A DNA stretch of 64,000 bases from Gammaproteobacteria bacterium. Its GTDB lineage: Bacteria; Pseudomonadota; Gammaproteobacteria; HTCC5015. Location: NCBI GenBank assembly GCA_028284675.1, contig JANQRI010000005.1, positions 1-64,000 of the forward strand, given 5' to 3'. The position numbers and the translations under genes were made by a program. The notes under the pieces are model-generated. The model was not told the origin of the DNA. It saw nothing but the letters and a program-made list of their open reading frames with translations, and did no database searches. Shown piece by piece: positions 60,553 to 64,000 of this stretch; the first letter of the stretch is position 1, and every line of letters begins with the position of its first letter.

Positions 60553-63500
60553 ATGCCCAATAAAAAAATAACAAGGCAGGTATTACCGCTTATCAGGTAC
60601 TGCTTTTTTGGCTTTAGCCTGCTTGCCTTGTTGACTGTGCATCCCATAGCTAGAGCTGTTCCGCTTATAAACTCTGCGACTCAGTTTACTCCTGCAGATA
60701 CAGCCCGTGACCCTGATTCAGTGCCGAACAACGGCGATGAATATATGGATTCCGCGGGTGTATGGAATGGTCTTGTCGAAGTTACCAATACCACCGGCGA
60801 TAGTTTTCAGATTACGCTGACTAACAGCGCGGCCGGTGCACCCGATCCGCTGGTAGACGATGTTGCATTCGATATCGGATTGACCCTGAATGTACCTGCC
60901 GGGTTTCGCTTGCCGGTAAGCCCGTTCAATGTAACCACTGCCGCCACTGGTGGCGACCCGGGTGCGGCTAATTGTGTGGCGCCCGGTGGTGGCACGATTA
61001 CCGCAACCCAGGCCGGTGGTGCCGGTACCCCAATCACGTTCAATATCCCGGCCGATACCAATTTGCCGGCACGGGCCCCTTGTAACTACTCTTTCCAGTT
61101 TGGGCTGACGACCAATGACAGTGCTCCTTTCGTAACCGGCGGCAACTACCAACTGGATTACGATTTTAGCTATAACGAGATTGATGATGATGCCGGTTCT
61201 CAACAAACCACGAACGCGATGCAAAGTGTTGAGGTGCGTGAAGGGGATATCATCATCGTAAAAGCAGCTGTGCCGAATCCGGCGGACCCGAACGGTGCCT
61301 ATGCAGATGGTGAAACCGCCGAATGGACTGTATCCGTATTCGGTAACGGTAATGGCGGCAGCTTTGCAGTGCTAATAACTGATTTGTTGAATATCAATTT
61401 TGATGCGGCGACGTTGCAGTTGACACCGCCGGCAAATCCACCGGGTACGCCGTTCCCTGTGCCTGTGGGTAACAATCAGTACACAATTAACTATCTGGCT
61501 CCCGGGCAACGTGTTGATATCACGGTGCAGGCGAATGTAGCGGTTCCGGCGAATGCAGCAAGTTGCCCTGATTTGCGCAATGATGTAAATGCTGCCGATC
61601 GCCTTGGCAATGCCAGTGCATCGTTTGATTCGGTGGTGTTTGATTTGCAGGATCCATTGCTGGCTTATACGCCGAACGATATTAACATTCCGTTTGGCGG
61701 CACTGACACGGTCAGTTTTAATGTGACCAACCCGGGCTTGGGTGCTGACGGGGGTACTGCAAGAAATATCGTGCTGGATGTCAGTGGTCTTGCCGGTTTT
61801 ACCGTGTCCAATGTGTCCGCGCTATGGGCCTTTGACGGCACCAGCCAATTCACTTATCTGGGGCTAGACGGTTTACCGGCTTCCGGTGATGAAATTCTGG
61901 TCAACGGCGGTTCGGCGTTACTGCAATTTGATGTGGGTATGGGGACCTGTGGCGGTCCGGCCGCCAGCACACTGACCTGGACACCCAGTTATGAAAACCT
62001 GTGTGGGCTTTCGTTTACTCCGCCGATAGAAACATCAACCATTACAGTTGTTAACGAACCGACCTTGGGTATCACCAAGGCTGTTGCACCGGGTGTCACT
62101 AACTTTGGTCAGCCGGCCGTGTATACAATCGATATCACCGGAGCGAACGCGGGCGGCTTGCCGACTGTCGCTGGAGTAGATAATGACTGGACGGTGACTG
62201 ATACATTGCCGCCAGGTGTCAGTGCCGGGGTGATTCCAGCAGTCCCCACCGGCACGATAATTACGATCGGTGCTACAGTATTTACCGATGTTGATACAAA
62301 TATCCCGGTGACTGCCGGCGATACGATTATCTGGCAGGGTGACCGTGATGACCTGGTTCCGACGCTGCCCTCCATAACGGTGAACTTTACCGTTGATAGT
62401 GGTCCGTTTTGTCCTCCTGATCCGCCGATTACCATTGGCAATACCGCGACACTTGACTATCCGAGTTGTGGCATCAATGTGGCAGACGGTGCCGCATTAC
62501 TTGTGAACGATAGTCCGATTGATGGTGCGCTGCAGCAGTTTACGATTTCAGCCGGTACTCCGGCGCCATTTGAAACCGGTCGGCCTGATACTGATCTGGT
62601 CGCGGTGAATGAAGCAAATGAAGGTGAGCGGATTACCTTTACCGCGACTTACCAGTTTCCTGTGGGTTATCCGGGTATCTGGAGCGGTTCATCCTTAACC
62701 ACTGAGATGGGTACCGGCGCCGGCGGTTTAGCGGGTTCACCGTTGCAGCTGGCCTTTGTCGACGGGAATGGAGATGATTTGCCGACTGCCGGGGAAGTCA
62801 GCGGTGTGACGGTTCAGGTGACCAATCCAGGTGGTCCGGATTTTCCGTTAACCAATCTGACGATCGGTGCCGCAGCAGGCCAGGTTACCGTAAACCCGGG
62901 AGGTACGATCACAATAGCAAACCTCGATTTTATCGGTGCAGTGGTCGGTGCCAATATGGCCGATACCACTTTCACGATTGCCTACACTGTCACTGCACCG
63001 GAAGGTAATCTGGATGCAAATCTGCAGCCGCTGGATGAGGTTAACATTGGCGCATTTACCGAGCGCCTCACATTCTCAGTGGCGAACAACCCGGCCAGTT
63101 GCGGTGGCGGAATTGATTTTACTCAGGGGATTACCGGGATTCAGCTGGAGCGTTCCGATGTCGGCATTGGCGGTAATATCAGCACAACCAACGATGCCGG
63201 TGCTTGCGGTCCGACCACTGCGACCATTGATATCACCGCGCCGCCGGCCGGTGGGCTTAATGCCGATAATATCCGTATTTTATTGCAGGGCACGGACTAT
63301 GTATTGCCGAATATGGTCGGCGATTATACCTTCGGCGGTGCCGGCAACCTGGCTGCGCTCAATCCGACGATCAGTTTTGCCGGCAGTGATGTAATTATTG
63401 AAGTTACGCCGGGTGACGGCGGTAACCTGACCGGTGATTCGACAATCAGTTTTCCGGTAAATCTAAATGCCGCGGCGGCTGCGCGTGATTTGCCGGCAAC

Positions 63501-64000
63501 GGTGTTCTTTGACAGCAATCACACCTCGCCTGATTTTTCTATCGCGCTGGAAAGCGATGAAGACTATAACAATGCTGCGGTGCTGGCCGGTCCGGTGCAA
63601 ACCGCAAATCTGGATGTCGAGTTTTTTCCGCCGAATGTGATACTCGGTGATCCGAATAATTTTGCCGATGTTGATCCCGGTCAACCCGGACTCGAAGGGG
63701 TGTTTACCTGGCTGGTCAGAATCACCAATGTCGGCACTAATACCGTTTCGGGTTATGTGTTTTCGAACATGGTGCCGCCGGGCTTTTTACCGTTTCGTGC
63801 CGGTTCATCTCCGGTCGCGGATGCCGGTCTGCTGACCGATCCGCTGATGGTCTGGAGCGGTTTACCTGATTTGTTGCCGGGCGGTTCGGTTGAGATCACT
63901 GTTGCGATCGGATTGCCGCAAAACGCCGGTTGTAATGTGGGTAATCCGAATCAAACCACGGTTGCTTCCGGCTGTGTTGATGGCACCACGCTGTTTACTG
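60553..64000 (+). CDS. Giant secreted DUF11-repeat protein (partial, runs off the end)
   Basis: An open frame from the ATG at 60553 (an in-frame TAG lies at 60541-60543) with no stop through base 64000: more than 1,149 residues. The signal peptide YCFFGFSLLALLTVHPIARA leads to beta-rich, Gly/Asn/Asp/Thr/Pro-rich repeats. DUF11-type units are seen near residue ~504 (TLGITKAVAPGVTNFGQPAV, then WTVTDTLPPGVSAG) and near residue 1,045-1,100 (GVFTWLVRITNVGTNTVSGY, MVPPGFLPF). Scattered Cys residues may form disulfides. Likely a cell-surface or secreted stalk/adhesin; its end, including any anchor or sorting signal, is outside the window. Confidence 0.88.
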   Translation, partial: MPNKKITRQVLPLIRYCFFGFSLLALLTVHPIARAVPLINSATQFTPADTARDPDSVPNNGDEYMDSAGVWNGLVEVTNTTGDSFQITLTNSAAGAPDPLVDDVAFDIGLTLNVPAGFRLPVSPFNVTTAATGGDPGAANCVAPGGGTITATQAGGAGTPITFNIPADTNLPARAPCNYSFQFGLTTNDSAPFVTGGNYQLDYDFSYNEIDDDAGSQQTTNAMQSVEVREGDIIIVKAAVPNPADPNGAYADGETAEWTVSVFGNGNGGSFAVLITDLLNINFDAATLQLTPPANPPGTPFPVPVGNNQYTINYLAPGQRVDITVQANVAVPANAASCPDLRNDVNAADRLGNASASFDSVVFDLQDPLLAYTPNDINIPFGGTDTVSFNVTNPGLGADGGTARNIVLDVSGLAGFTVSNVSALWAFDGTSQFTYLGLDGLPASGDEILVNGGSALLQFDVGMGTCGGPAASTLTWTPSYENLCGLSFTPPIETSTITVVNEPTLGITKAVAPGVTNFGQPAVYTIDITGANAGGLPTVAGVDNDWTVTDTLPPGVSAGVIPAVPTGTIITIGATVFTDVDTNIPVTAGDTIIWQGDRDDLVPTLPSITVNFTVDSGPFCPPDPPITIGNTATLDYPSCGINVADGAALLVNDSPIDGALQQFTISAGTPAPFETGRPDTDLVAVNEANEGERITFTATYQFPVGYPGIWSGSSLTTEMGTGAGGLAGSPLQLAFVDGNGDDLPTAGEVSGVTVQVTNPGGPDFPLTNLTIGAAAGQVTVNPGGTITIANLDFIGAVVGANMADTTFTIAYTVTAPEGNLDANLQPLDEVNIGAFTERLTFSVANNPASCGGGIDFTQGITGIQLERSDVGIGGNISTTNDAGACGPTTATIDITAPPAGGLNADNIRILLQGTDYVLPNMVGDYTFGGAGNLAALNPTISFAGSDVIIEVTPGDGGNLTGDSTISFPVNLNAAAAARDLPATVFFDSNHTSPDFSIALESDEDYNNAAVLAGPVQTANLDVEFFPPNVILGDPNNFADVDPGQPGLEGVFTWLVRITNVGTNTVSGYVFSNMVPPGFLPFRAGSSPVADAGLLTDPLMVWSGLPDLLPGGSVEITVAIGLPQNAGCNVGNPNQTTVASGCVDGTTLFT

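Noticed and set aside
60718..61224. A 168-residue reverse-strand reading frame
   Set aside because: It lies opposite the DUF11 gene, is low in complexity and has no conserved motif; the forward frame is clearly coding.

Overview
This 64-kb chromosomal window reads as a gammaproteobacterium of moderate GC (about half by eye). Gene orders such as wrbA-DUF2069-hda, dksA-gluQRS, xseA/guaB, yceD-rpmF-plsX-fabH, uvrY-uvrC-pgsA-tRNA-Gly and pcnB-folK-panBCD-pgi are typical of Pseudomonadales-like and related lineages. I cannot name a genus. Most of the first 50 kb is housekeeping.

Layout. 1-7 kb: the end of argG, a structured repeat, purM-purN-DUF3108, DUF2066-hda, DUF2069 and wrbA. 6.5-16 kb: a LysM lipoprotein with a clear terminator, acylphosphatase, an orphan PilB/GspE-type ATPase, an unrecognised 482-residue protein, proS, a DUF4124 protein, an AI-2E-type permease and a YheT-type hydrolase. 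16-26 kb: gluQRS, dksA, a two-gene RND efflux system, xseA, guaB, a class I glutamine amidotransferase and a retropepsin-like protease. 26.2-32.2 kb is an accessory island: two kinds of inverted-repeat element, an about 1,480-residue pentapeptide-repeat protein and the second copy of the structured repeat. 32-50 kb: maf and pycAB, yceD-rpmF-plsX-fabH, uvrY-uvrC-pgsA, tRNA-Gly(GCC), a redoxin, pcnB-folK-dNK-panB-panC-panD and pgi.

50.1-60.2 kb holds the most interesting genes: nine in a row encoding a secreted coiled-coil protein, three TPR proteins (two of them lipoproteins), a small secreted protein, an ExbB/TolQ-type channel, two ExbD/TolR-type proteins and a TonB/AgmX-like transducer. They look like one proton-motive-force-driven trans-envelope machine related to the Tol/Ton and Myxococcus Agl/Glt families. 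The first ExbD has Asn where the family's proton-carrying Asp should be. The transducer carries a long cytoplasmic coiled coil before its membrane helix. Just downstream a reading frame opens at 60553 and runs off the window: a secreted DUF11-type repeat protein of more than 1,149 residues, possibly a surface client of the machine.

Repeats. An about 255-bp multi-hairpin element occurs twice in opposite orientation (319-570 and 31671-31929), with compensatory base changes between copies in at least two helices. A second family has TA-flanked ends reading GAACcTATCTCAAAAT (13724-13811, 26293-26643, and a perfect hairpin at 23076-23131). A third is a 26-bp inverted pair at 26722-26906.
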